This document shows, piece by piece, positions 50,279-58,493 of a DNA stretch of 64,000 bases. Source of the DNA: JAGNNV01 sp031412915 (GTDB lineage Bacteria > Acidobacteriota > Vicinamibacteria > Fen-336 > JAGNNV01); assembly GCA_031412915.1 (NCBI GenBank), contig JANODX010000123.1, forward strand, positions 1 through 64,000, read 5' to 3'. The position numbers and the translations under genes were made by a program. Position 1 is the first letter of the stretch. The number at the start of each line of letters is the position of its first letter. The notes below the pieces were generated by a model. The model did no database searches. It saw only the letters and a program-made list of their open reading frames with translations, and was not told the DNA's origin.

Positions 50279-51034
50279 ATGTTCGGTCGGCTCGCCAGAC
50301 TCATCAAATCGTGGCTCGGTTTCTTCATCTCTTTCGGCGAGGACCCGGAGGTCATGCTCCAGGAATCCATCGAAGAGATGCGCAACACTCTTCCCAGGCT
50401 CAACCAGATCCTCGTCACCACCCGCGCCACCGTCATCCGCCTCGAGCAGGAGAAGGACGACATGGAGCGCAAGGAGAAGCAACTCACCGCCTCCATCCAG
50501 GCCGCACTCAAGGAGGGCAGCCCCGAAGCTCGCCGGATCGCCGAGGACGACGCCTCGACCCTGCAGCAGCTTCGGCTGGAGCTGACGGCGAGCCGCGAGC
50601 AGTTGATGGCCGCCTCGAACGGCTTCCAGAACGCCCAACTCACGGTCGACGACATCAAGGGCAAACTCAAGACCAAGATCGAGCAGTGCCGCCGCGCCAT
50701 CCATGAATCCAAGAAGGCGGAGGTCCTCAAGAAGGCGTCCTCCGCGCTCGCCGAACTCGACACATATGGCACCGCGTCCACGGCCGAGAAGTATCTCGAC
50801 GAGATCAAGCAGAAGGTGGCGGAGAGCAAGGCGTCGGTCGAGATCGCCACCGGAGGCCTCGACGTGGACCGGATCAAGCTGGAACGCAAGGCCCGTCAGA
50901 TCCAGGCCCAGAGCGTGCTCGCCGAGTTCGAGGTGGAGATGGGCCTCAAGAAGCCCGACGCGATCGCGGTGGCGGCTCCCTTCCCCGAGGCGGCGCCCGG
51001 AACGCCGCAAAAGACACCGCAGACAGGTTCGTAA
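50279..51034 (+). CDS. pspA: PspA/IM30 (bacterial ESCRT-III) family protein
   Basis: This 251-residue membrane-remodelling protein follows an AAGGAG site 8 bp before the ATG. The N-terminal amphipathic helix (MFGRLARLIKSWLGFF) and the start of the coiled coil (EDPEVMLQESIEEMRNTLPRL) match PspA/Vipp1. Long helices run to about residue 225 (QEKDDMERKEKQLTASI, LTVDDIKGKLKTKIEQCRRAI). The C-terminal 30 residues are Ala/Pro-rich, unlike the Vipp1 tail. PspA polymers stabilise damaged inner membrane and share the ESCRT-III fold. Here it is not beside pspF/pspBC but beside an AAA ATPase. Confidence 0.92.
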   Translation: MFGRLARLIKSWLGFFISFGEDPEVMLQESIEEMRNTLPRLNQILVTTRATVIRLEQEKDDMERKEKQLTASIQAALKEGSPEARRIAEDDASTLQQLRLELTASREQLMAASNGFQNAQLTVDDIKGKLKTKIEQCRRAIHESKKAEVLKKASSALAELDTYGTASTAEKYLDEIKQKVAESKASVEIATGGLDVDRIKLERKARQIQAQSVLAEFEVEMGLKKPDAIAVAAPFPEAAPGTPQKTPQTGS

Positions 51035-51044
51035 AAACCCCTCA

Positions 51045-51977
51045 GTGCTCGAGAAGTACCCTGTCCTCAAGCGGGCCCTCGCGAACCAGTACCAGGTCAT
51101 CCTGGTGGCGGCCGCGGCCACTCTCGCCGTGGCCACCATCTCGCCCCTGCCCTTTCTCCTGCTTCTGGGCGGCGAGTTCATGGTCATGCCGTTCATGTTC
51201 GAACGGCTGAAGCGCCGGCTGGAGATAGAGAAGAAGTACGCGGCGCGACAGACCGAGACCCTTTCCCAGAACGAACGCTACGGCCAGCTCCATCCCGACC
51301 AGAAGCTGCGGTACGACGGTCTCAAGAAACTCTGCCGCCAGATTCAGGGCAACTATCAGGGACTCACCACCGCGAGCCAGGGGATCCTGGCCGAGTACAC
51401 CGACAAGTTCGAAGCGATCCTGGCCACCTGCCTGCGCCGGTTGTGGCTGGTGCGCAAGTACGACTCGATGATCCACGCCTTCGACGTCGACAAGGTGAAG
51501 GCCGAAACGGAGAAGCTCAAGGAGTCCCTCGCCACCGAGGGTCTGGCTCCCCGGGTGGCCGAGGCGTGGAAACAGAACCTCGAGATCAAGGAGAAACTCC
51601 TGGCCGCGGTCGATCGCAACGTCGCGAATCGGGAGGCGCTTCTGGCCGAACTCGATTCGCTCGAGTCCTTGTTCCAGCTGCTCCTGCAGAAATCTCTCGC
51701 CGCCACCGACGCCCGCGCTTTCTCGGAAGAGATGGACAGCCTGCTCTCCCAGGCCGATCAGGATGCCGCGAGCGTTCAGGAGATGGAACAACTCCTCGGT
51801 TCCATGCCCGAACTGTCCGGGGTGCCTTCCATTTCCGAGGAGGTGGGCCGTCCGATGATGGAGACGCCCGAGGCGCTCCGGCCCCTCCTGAGCGGGAACA
51901 ACCGCAACTCTCGTGAGCCGCGCCCGAACCGTCAAGACACCTTGAGACCCCCGAGGGGAGGAGAACGTTCGCGATGA
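51045..51977 (+). CDS. Two-span membrane protein with long coiled coil, PspA operon
   Basis: This roughly 310-residue product has a GTG start (VLEKYPVLKR). Residues about 15-50 form two closely spaced membrane segments (VILVAAAATLAVATIS, PFLLLLGGEFMVMPFMF). The remaining 250 residues are a cytoplasmic helical rod (LKRRLEIEKKYAARQTETLS, KAETEKLKESLATEGLAP, LLAELDSLESLFQLLLQKS). I do not recognise a named family. It could be the membrane anchor that recruits PspA and the ATPase, in the way PspC or ESCRT adaptors do. Its stop overlaps the ATPase start (ATGA). Confidence 0.82.
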   Translation: MLEKYPVLKRALANQYQVILVAAAATLAVATISPLPFLLLLGGEFMVMPFMFERLKRRLEIEKKYAARQTETLSQNERYGQLHPDQKLRYDGLKKLCRQIQGNYQGLTTASQGILAEYTDKFEAILATCLRRLWLVRKYDSMIHAFDVDKVKAETEKLKESLATEGLAPRVAEAWKQNLEIKEKLLAAVDRNVANREALLAELDSLESLFQLLLQKSLAATDARAFSEEMDSLLSQADQDAASVQEMEQLLGSMPELSGVPSISEEVGRPMMETPEALRPLLSGNNRNSREPRPNRQDTLRPPRGGERSR

Positions 51978-53725
51978 GCACGGTCCCGCCGAAGTCGTTC
52001 GTCGACACCCTGCCCGGGTGGGCCGCGGAGCTGGTGCGCGCGCTTCAAGCCAAGCAGGCGAACACCTTCCTGATTCACGGCACCGTCGCCGATCTCGTCC
52101 CCGTGCGCTCAGCCGCCGGTCTGCGCTTCCTCTCCCTCGAGTCTTTCCTGCAGCAGGAACTCTTCACCGGCTGGCCCGCGCTCATCACCTACAACCGGGC
52201 CGAGGGGCTGGGCTTTTCGTCTCCGGAGGCGCGTGGCCACTTCCAGGAAAGAATGAAGAGTTACGACGCCGTGCATGGGACGTCGTATGCCCAGGCCCTG
52301 CCCCGCGACCCGGGGAACGCGTTTGCGCTCCTCGACTCGTACTTCCGCAGTTGCGCCATGGCCCAGCCGCCCCGGCCGGTGGTGATGATGCTTCCCTTCG
52401 CGGATACCGTGGTACCCGCGGGCGACGCGTCCTATCGGACCCCGGAAGACCGCGTGGTCCTCGTCTACCTGCGCAAGTGGTCGCAGGACCCGACGCTTCT
52501 GGCCAAGAACATCGTGGTGGTCCTGGTCACGGAGACTCTCGCGGAGATCGACCCCAAGCTGCTGCGCGCCAACGCGGCCCGGGAAGTCGAGATCGTTCGG
52601 CCGGATCAGCGCGGGCGACTTGAATATCTCGAGGCCGTGCGTCCCCCGGAGTGGTACACGAAGATGTGCGAACTGGAGCCGGTCCGCCTGGCCGAACTCA
52701 CCGCGGGTATGACCCGGGTTCAACTCGGGCAGATTCTCGACGGCGCCGACGCTGCGGCCGCGAAGATCACGCGCGCCGAGGTCCGGCGCACCAAGAAGGA
52801 AGTGATCGAGACCGAGGGCCTCGGGCTGCTCGAATACATGGAACCCAAGTACGACCTGTCGATGGTGGCGGGTATGCCCGCGGTGAAGGAGCGCCTGCGG
52901 CGCGCCGCCCGCGCCATCGCGCGCGGCAATCCGGCGGCGGTGCCCATGGGCTATCTCATCTGCGGCCCGGTGGGCAGCGCCAAGACGTTCCTGGTCGAGT
53001 GTTTCTCGAACGAGATCGGCTTCCCCTGCGTGAAACTCAAGAACTTCAGGTCGATGTGGGTCGGCTCCACCGAAGCCAACCTCGAACGGATCCTGAAGAT
53101 CCTGGCCTCTTTGACCCCGGTCGGCGTCATCATCGACGAGGCCGATGCCGCGCTCGGAAATCGCGACGCGAGCGGCGACTCCGGTACCCAGAACCGGGTC
53201 TTCGCCCAGATCGCCGCGTTCATGGGCGACACCCGCAATCGCGGAAAGATTCTCTGGTTCCTGATCACCTGCCGGCCCGATCTCCTCCCCATCGACTTGA
53301 AGCGCCAGGGCCGTGCCGAAGAGCACGTTCCGCTTTTCTATCCGGAGACCCCGGCCGAGTACGACGAGATCTACCGGGTGATGCTCAAGAAACTCGGCAT
53401 CAAGACATCGGTCACCGATGTGTCGGCGGTGGCCAGTGAGAAGTCGTTGATGGGCCTGTCCGGATCCGACCTCGAAGCGGTGCTGGTGCGGGCGACCCTC
53501 GAAGCGGAGGCGGAGGGCGTATCGGAGATTTCGGCCGCGCACCTCACCAGGGTGTTCGCCGACTTCATTCCCCCCAACAACTCCCGCGAGCGAGAGATGC
53601 AGATTCTCTGCGCCGTTCTCGAATCGACCAGCCGCGAGCTTCTGCCCGAGCGTTATCGCGACATGGACCGGGGCGACATCCAGAGCCGAATCCAGGCCAT
53701 CAAGATCGAACTGCGGCTCGCTTAG
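51974..53725 (+). CDS. Classical AAA ATPase (Vps4/spastin-like core) of PspA operon
   Basis: The 583-residue protein has an N-terminal domain of about 285 residues that itself resembles an inactive P-loop fold (NTFLIHGTVADLV, PRPVVMMLPFADTVV). A classical AAA module follows at about 295-470. Walker A reads CGPVGSAKTF, with Ala where GxxxxGK[ST] has Gly. Walker B is GVIIDEADAAL. The pore-loop region FRSMWVGSTEANLERI parallels the KWMGESEK loop of Vps4. PIDLKRQGRAEEHV resembles the second region of homology with its Arg fingers. A C-terminal helical lid completes it. A role in disassembling or threading PspA filaments is inferred from the operon. Confidence 0.88.
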   Translation: MSTVPPKSFVDTLPGWAAELVRALQAKQANTFLIHGTVADLVPVRSAAGLRFLSLESFLQQELFTGWPALITYNRAEGLGFSSPEARGHFQERMKSYDAVHGTSYAQALPRDPGNAFALLDSYFRSCAMAQPPRPVVMMLPFADTVVPAGDASYRTPEDRVVLVYLRKWSQDPTLLAKNIVVVLVTETLAEIDPKLLRANAAREVEIVRPDQRGRLEYLEAVRPPEWYTKMCELEPVRLAELTAGMTRVQLGQILDGADAAAAKITRAEVRRTKKEVIETEGLGLLEYMEPKYDLSMVAGMPAVKERLRRAARAIARGNPAAVPMGYLICGPVGSAKTFLVECFSNEIGFPCVKLKNFRSMWVGSTEANLERILKILASLTPVGVIIDEADAALGNRDASGDSGTQNRVFAQIAAFMGDTRNRGKILWFLITCRPDLLPIDLKRQGRAEEHVPLFYPETPAEYDEIYRVMLKKLGIKTSVTDVSAVASEKSLMGLSGSDLEAVLVRATLEAEAEGVSEISAAHLTRVFADFIPPNNSREREMQILCAVLESTSRELLPERYRDMDRGDIQSRIQAIKIELRLA

Positions 53726-53745
53726 CCGCGGGAGGGCGCCCTACG

Positions 53746-54801
53746 TCACGGCCGCCGCCTTCGGTTTTCATAGGCCGCCCGCCAGGTGGGCCCGTAGTAC
53801 GGGTGATCGAGAGCGATCCTCCAACACCGTTCGGCATGGAGCGCGGACCAGGCGCGGTAGTAGAACTTGGCGCCCGCAAGACAGACATCGAAGACCGGGG
53901 TGTTGAAGAACAGGCGCTTCAGGAACGACTGTCGGAGCACGTTCTCCACCAGCGACACCGTGTTGTGCCGCGCGGGCACGAAGGGCACTCGGTTCGCGAC
54001 CGGGTCGAGGCCGCGAATCTCGATTCGGCTGAGGTCGTTCGTTCCCACTCCTCGATCCGCACACCGGGCCAGATGTCGGATCCCCCCGGGATCGAGTCCC
54101 ATCGACAAGGCCTGAACCGTGTCCAGGGCCACCGGATCGCTCGAGCACAGAACCCGCTCGGCGATCCGCGGCGAGCCGGACTTCGGCCCATTGCCTTGGA
54201 GACCAATGGTCCCGTCCATCACCGCGAAGGCCGGACGAATCACCGCATTGAGGTCGGCGATGGCGTCATCGAGAACCAGATGCCACTCGTGACGGGTCTT
54301 GGGGAGACACCCCCACTGATTCTTGAGCGATCCTGTGAGTCCGGTCTTGGCATGGGTTTTCATCACCGGCACGGTGATCAGGACGGTGTCCCGGAGGATC
54401 TGGGGCACCTCGATCCTCTTGAGGACCACGTTCCGCGGCGCGTCGACCTGAACCGATCCTATGTTCCCCATGTTCACCCAGGTGGCGCCGGTCCGCTCAC
54501 ACACCTCAGCCATGAGACTCATCCGATGCGCCTTCTCGATGTCCTCCAGCACCTGGTCGCACTCGACCAGATAGATCCTGCCCACGTGGTCGCGAATGGC
54601 ATCGATCAGGGTGGCCACGAAGAAGGGTGAGGTGATGGACCCCGGGATGAACATGTCCCAGCCCAGGTTGACCTTGAGCGAGACCGGAGCCCCCCTGGGC
54701 ACGAAGCGCTTCCACTCCGCCGCCTCGAGCGCGCGGCGCAGGCCGGCCGGCAGGTCGGTCGGAACCGCCTCAATCGCCACGATGGGTCGCGGTGGAGTCA
54801 T
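53746..54801 (-). CDS. DUF362-domain protein
   Basis: The 351-residue protein matches the DUF362 family (SLKVNLGWDMFIPGSITSP near residue 40, VPVMKTHAKTGLTGSLKNQWGCLP near 145, SSDPVALDTVQALSMGLDP near 220). Members are uncharacterised, sometimes fused to ferredoxins; none of those cysteine motifs is seen here. A C-terminal region (FDVCLAGAKFYYRAWSALHAERCW) may associate with membrane. It overlaps the FAD oxidoreductase gene by four bases (ATGA), which suggests a redox or lipid pathway shared with it. Confidence 0.87.
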   Translation of the reverse strand: MTPPRPIVAIEAVPTDLPAGLRRALEAAEWKRFVPRGAPVSLKVNLGWDMFIPGSITSPFFVATLIDAIRDHVGRIYLVECDQVLEDIEKAHRMSLMAEVCERTGATWVNMGNIGSVQVDAPRNVVLKRIEVPQILRDTVLITVPVMKTHAKTGLTGSLKNQWGCLPKTRHEWHLVLDDAIADLNAVIRPAFAVMDGTIGLQGNGPKSGSPRIAERVLCSSDPVALDTVQALSMGLDPGGIRHLARCADRGVGTNDLSRIEIRGLDPVANRVPFVPARHNTVSLVENVLRQSFLKRLFFNTPVFDVCLAGAKFYYRAWSALHAERCWRIALDHPYYGPTWRAAYENRRRRP

Positions 54802-56141
54802 CGCGCGAATCTTCTCGCTTTAAGGGCGAGATCGCCTTGGAGCCCCCGGTCCGCCAGAATGACGTCCGCGGTTTCGAGGCCGGAAAGAAGAGCGGTTCCG
54901 GTCGAGACCACCGATGGAAAGGTCCGGTAGTTGCCGGCGAAGTAGACGTTCCCGAAACGCGTGGAGCGCGGAGGCGGATTGCGGAAACCGCGGGTGAAGA
55001 CCGGCGAATACATGGGCACCCGCGCGATGTTCGTCCAGTAGGGGTCGAGAGCGAAACCAAAGATGGCGCGGAAGTCTTCGAGATAGCCGCTCAGGAGTTC
55101 GTCATCGGACTGTTTGAAGAATGGCCGGGACCGGCTGTTGAGATGGGTCACAAAGTTGACGCAGGAATCTCCGGGGGCGCCGATACTCGGGTTGAGCGAA
55201 TTGAGAAGGAAGATCCCGCAGGCCGCCCGATCCAGAGAAGCGAGATTCATCCAATAGAAATCGGGCGAGACCTTCTTCTTCGAAGCGCAGATCACCGAAA
55301 CGAGGGCGGTGTAGCGGATCTGGGCCAGGTGGGGCGTCGTCTCCTCCGGGGCCAGGCCCATATACGTCTCGGCCGGCATGGTGCTGATCACGAGGTCGGC
55401 GTCGATCGTCCCGCCGTCCGACAGCGCCACCGAGTGAACCCGATCCTCCGACCTCATCAGCCGGACCACCGTGGTCTCGGTCCTTATGTGAACGCCTTTG
55501 TCCGCCACGAGTTTCGTGACTCCCTCACACAGGACTTTGGTCCAGTTGGCGCCCGGGATGTAGCCGAGGGGGGCGGAGCCTTCGCGATGATGGAGCCGCG
55601 CGCCCAGCCAGGCGCCGCTCACCGCCTCGCACGGCAGTTCGAACTTGAGCCGGGTCAGCGGCTCGAAGAGCGCCTCGCGCACTCCGGGCCCGGACCAGGA
55701 ATCGAGCAGGTCGACGGCACTCTTGTCCTCCCAGTCGGACCAGTCGCTCTTGGCGAAAGCCCGGGCCATCATCAGGGCGAAGCGCGCCTTGTCCGCGAAG
55801 GACATGGGAAAGGCCAGAAAATCGAAGGGGTTCGCAAGGTCGAAGAGCCGCTCCTTCACGCGGAAAAGCATTCGAATGCGACGCCACTCGACCCTGGGCA
55901 GGGCCCCGATGAGGTCGAGAAAGAACAACAGCGTCCGGTCACGGTGCAGGATGTGGTGGTATCCAAGGGGATAGAAACGGCCATCCCTCTCGAAACTCGA
56001 GGCGAGCCCGCCGAGCGTCGCCCCGCGCTCGATCACGGTGACGTCGAAAGCCTGGGTGCGCGCGAGGGCAAACGCGACCGAAACGCCGGAAAGGCCTCCG
56101 CCCAGCACGACGGCACGGGGGAGAGCGGCTTCGCTGGTCAA
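54798..56141 (-). CDS. FAD-dependent amine oxidase/protoporphyrinogen oxidase-like protein
   Basis: The 447-residue flavoprotein has the dinucleotide motif AVVLGGGLSGVSVAFALAR at residues 10-28, then VIERGATLGGLASSFERDG, and the C-terminal FGNVYFAGNYRTFPSVVSTGTALLSGLETA FAD motif. The layout is shared with UDP-galactopyranose mutase-like and carotenoid desaturase-like enzymes. YHHILHRDRTLLFFLDLIG is typical of the group that acts on lipids or sugars in polysaccharide loci. The substrate is unknown. Confidence 0.88.
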   Translation of the reverse strand: MTSEAALPRAVVLGGGLSGVSVAFALARTQAFDVTVIERGATLGGLASSFERDGRFYPLGYHHILHRDRTLLFFLDLIGALPRVEWRRIRMLFRVKERLFDLANPFDFLAFPMSFADKARFALMMARAFAKSDWSDWEDKSAVDLLDSWSGPGVREALFEPLTRLKFELPCEAVSGAWLGARLHHREGSAPLGYIPGANWTKVLCEGVTKLVADKGVHIRTETTVVRLMRSEDRVHSVALSDGGTIDADLVISTMPAETYMGLAPEETTPHLAQIRYTALVSVICASKKKVSPDFYWMNLASLDRAACGIFLLNSLNPSIGAPGDSCVNFVTHLNSRSRPFFKQSDDELLSGYLEDFRAIFGFALDPYWTNIARVPMYSPVFTRGFRNPPPRSTRFGNVYFAGNYRTFPSVVSTGTALLSGLETADVILADRGLQGDLALKARRFAR

Positions 56142-56175
56142 GAGAAGCCCGGGACTCTACTGTTCAGCGGGAGGC

Positions 56176-56715
56176 TTAGGAGGGCCGGGAAAAGCTGAGG
56201 GTCGCCATGTGTTTGTCGCCGTTCTTCAAGACCACGGTGATCAGGAGGTTCGATCCGGTCGACGATTGGGGCGGAACCTTGAAGCTCGCGACGGTCACGG
56301 AGGTCTTCGGTTCCACCTTCTTGACCAGAAGGTTCGTGACCAGAGCCACCCCGTTGCCCGTCACCTTGATCGCGGCCACGCTGATCTTCTTGGTCCCCAC
56401 GTTCGTCAGCTTGACCTGGGCATCGAAGGCCTCGCCCTCGGGCACCGTCTGGGGCAAGCCCTCCACCCCGAACGTTCCGTCGAATCGGGCGCCCACGAGC
56501 CTGAACTGAACATCGAAGCCCTGGGGGCCCTTTCGCTTCTGGGCCGCATCGCCTTGCCAGCGACTCACCCGCGCGGTCAGCTGCGCTCCTTCGGCGGGGG
56601 CCTGAGCGAGCGGAGCCGCAGACGGCGCGGGCGACGCCACCGCGATCGTGCCGCTCACCGCGAGTGCCCATGCCGCACGCCTGGACACGAAACTGTTCAT
56701 TCGAGAATTGCTCAT
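56176..56715 (-). CDS. Secreted Ig-like/CARDB-type protein
   Basis: The 179-residue product has an N-terminal signal peptide (RRAAWALAVSGTIAVASPAP, then SAAPLA). A beta-rich domain follows: EGEAFDAQVKLTNVGTKKISVAAIKVTGNG, LLVKKVEPKTSVTVASFKVPPQ, LLITVVLKNGDKHMATLSFS. This strand pattern fits a CARDB/transglutaminase-like Ig fold. Start at 56715 or at a Met five codons later. It is 56 bp after the ABC ATPase gene, so it may be an extracytoplasmic partner of the transporter. Function unknown. Confidence 0.8.
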   Translation of the reverse strand: MSNSRMNSFVSRRAAWALAVSGTIAVASPAPSAAPLAQAPAEGAQLTARVSRWQGDAAQKRKGPQGFDVQFRLVGARFDGTFGVEGLPQTVPEGEAFDAQVKLTNVGTKKISVAAIKVTGNGVALVTNLLVKKVEPKTSVTVASFKVPPQSSTGSNLLITVVLKNGDKHMATLSFSRPS

Positions 56716-56771
56716 ACCTGCCTCCGCCTGGGTCGAGCAGGATATCACCGGGCTCAATTCTCGTAGCGCGG

Positions 56772-57668
56772 CTAGGAAGGAGCGTAGAGCAAGTCGAGCA
56801 ACTGCCGTTCGACCGCGCGAAACTCGGTCGATGATTTGAGGGAGATCTCGCGATGCTCGAAGACCGGGACGTTGATCCGATGGAGGATCCTCGCGGGCCG
56901 CGCGGACAGAACGTAGACCGTGTCGGCAAGGTACACCGCTTCCGAGACATCGTGAGTGATGAAGATCGTGGTGTTGTCTTCGGCGCGGGCGATGTCCAGC
57001 AACAACCCCTGCATGCCCCAACGGGTCTGGGGATCGAGAGCGCCGAAAGGTTCGTCCATCAACACCAGCCGGGGCTGATTGATGAGGGTGCGGGCGAGAG
57101 CGACGCGCTGCTTCATCCCGCCCGAGAGGTCCTTCGGGTATCGATTGGCGAAGTCCGCAAGGTCGACCGCTTTCAGGTATTTGTTCGCGCGTTCCGTCCG
57201 GTCCTTCGCCTGAACGCCTCGGAGGCGCAGGCCATACTCCACGTTTTCCCGCACGGTCAGCCAGCCGAATGACGTGTAGGCCTGGAACACCATGCCGCGG
57301 TCGCGGCCCACGCCGGTGACGAGTTCGCCGTCGACATGGACCGTGCCCTTGGTGGGCGCCATCAGGCCGGCCACCGCCTTCAGGATCGTGGACTTCCCGC
57401 AACCCGAGGGACCGAGGAACACCACGATTTCCCCCACTCCGGGACGGTCTTCGATCTCGAAGGAAACGTCGCGGACCGCCTCGGTCTTCTGACCGTCGCG
57501 GCCGATGTAGGTCACGCACACCCCCGACAGACGGAGCTTGGGCGCTTTCGCCTTCAGCTCGGGCCGATAGGTCGCCTGCGCGGTCCCTTCACCTACCGTG
57601 AGAGCTATGGTGCCGGGCTCGCCGGCCTGGGGAACCGCGCCTTGATGGGCCTGCTCTTTCGCGGTCAC
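56772..57668 (-). CDS. ABC transporter ATP-binding protein (nitrate/sulfonate/taurine type)
   Basis: The 298-residue protein (GTG start overlapping the permease stop as GTGA) has an extended N-terminus of about 45 residues before the ABC domain. Walker A is LGPSGCGKSTILK, signature LSGGMKQRVALAR, Walker B RLVLMDEPFGALDPQTR and the H-loop TIFITHDVSEAVYLAD. FGWLTVRENVEYGL and the C-terminal end fit SsuB/TauB/NrtD proteins. The substrate depends on the fused binding protein encoded upstream. Confidence 0.95.
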   Translation of the reverse strand: MTAKEQAHQGAVPQAGEPGTIALTVGEGTAQATYRPELKAKAPKLRLSGVCVTYIGRDGQKTEAVRDVSFEIEDRPGVGEIVVFLGPSGCGKSTILKAVAGLMAPTKGTVHVDGELVTGVGRDRGMVFQAYTSFGWLTVRENVEYGLRLRGVQAKDRTERANKYLKAVDLADFANRYPKDLSGGMKQRVALARTLINQPRLVLMDEPFGALDPQTRWGMQGLLLDIARAEDNTTIFITHDVSEAVYLADTVYVLSARPARILHRINVPVFEHREISLKSSTEFRAVERQLLDLLYAPS

Positions 57669-58459
57669 GAAGCCTTCTCCTTCCACCGGAAGGCGACATT
57701 CCAGAAGAGGCGAATGGCCCCATCGGTGATGAGACCGATGCCGCCGATTACGAACAGGCCCGCAAACGACCACGAGGCCTTCTGATGGGTGCGCGCCAGT
57801 TCGACCATGTAGCCGAGACCATGTTCGGGATTGACCGCTTCGGCGAGGATGACGTATGTCCACGAGATCGCGTTCATGACCCGGAACGAGTCGCAGATCT
57901 CCGGCAACGCGGCCGGGACAAGCACGGTTCGGATCACCTGAAACTTCGAGGCGCCGAGGGTGAGCGCGGTCTGAACCAGTTCCTCCGGCACCGCGCGAAC
58001 CGCCGTCACCACCACCGGAAGCAGGTACACGAACACGCCCAGAAAGAGGAAGGCGATCTTCTGCTTTTCGTAGATGCCGAACCACAGGATGAGGAGAGGA
58101 ATGAACGCGGAGATGGGCATGTAGCGCAGGGGCGACACCACCGGTTCGAAGAGCCGGTTCACCGCTTCGAACGAACCCATCAGCACGCCGAGGGGCAGGG
58201 CGAGAGCCGAGGCCAGAAGGAAGGCCGTGCCGATGCGCCGGGACGAAACCAGGATGGCGCGCCACAGGTCGTGTTCGATGAAGAGCTGAAGAATTCCGCG
58301 CAGGACTTCGGTGGGCGAGGGCAGGAAGTCGGGGGGCGCGAAGCCCCCGTACGACAGCCCGCACCACGCGCCGAACAGGATCACCGGCGAGACCAGCCCC
58401 AGGGCGAACGATGTGCCCTGGGACAGGTTTGTCCGCAGGCCGAAGAGATCTCGTGCCAT
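57665..58459 (-). CDS. ABC transporter permease (SsuC/TauC/NrtB type)
   Basis: The 264-residue inner-membrane permease has six membrane segments. The EAA loop for ATPase contact is ALTLGASKFQVIRTVLVPAALPEICDSFRVMNAISW. FGAWCGLSYGGFAPPDFLPSPTEVLRGI at the N-terminus is typical of nitrate/sulfonate/taurine permeases. It lies 34 bp after the substrate-binding fusion gene and overlaps the ATPase gene. Confidence 0.95.
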   Translation of the reverse strand: MARDLFGLRTNLSQGTSFALGLVSPVILFGAWCGLSYGGFAPPDFLPSPTEVLRGILQLFIEHDLWRAILVSSRRIGTAFLLASALALPLGVLMGSFEAVNRLFEPVVSPLRYMPISAFIPLLILWFGIYEKQKIAFLFLGVFVYLLPVVVTAVRAVPEELVQTALTLGASKFQVIRTVLVPAALPEICDSFRVMNAISWTYVILAEAVNPEHGLGYMVELARTHQKASWSFAGLFVIGGIGLITDGAIRLFWNVAFRWKEKAS

Positions 58460-58493
58460 CTCAATTCAAACCAAGGTCGCCGCGACTTCGCGG

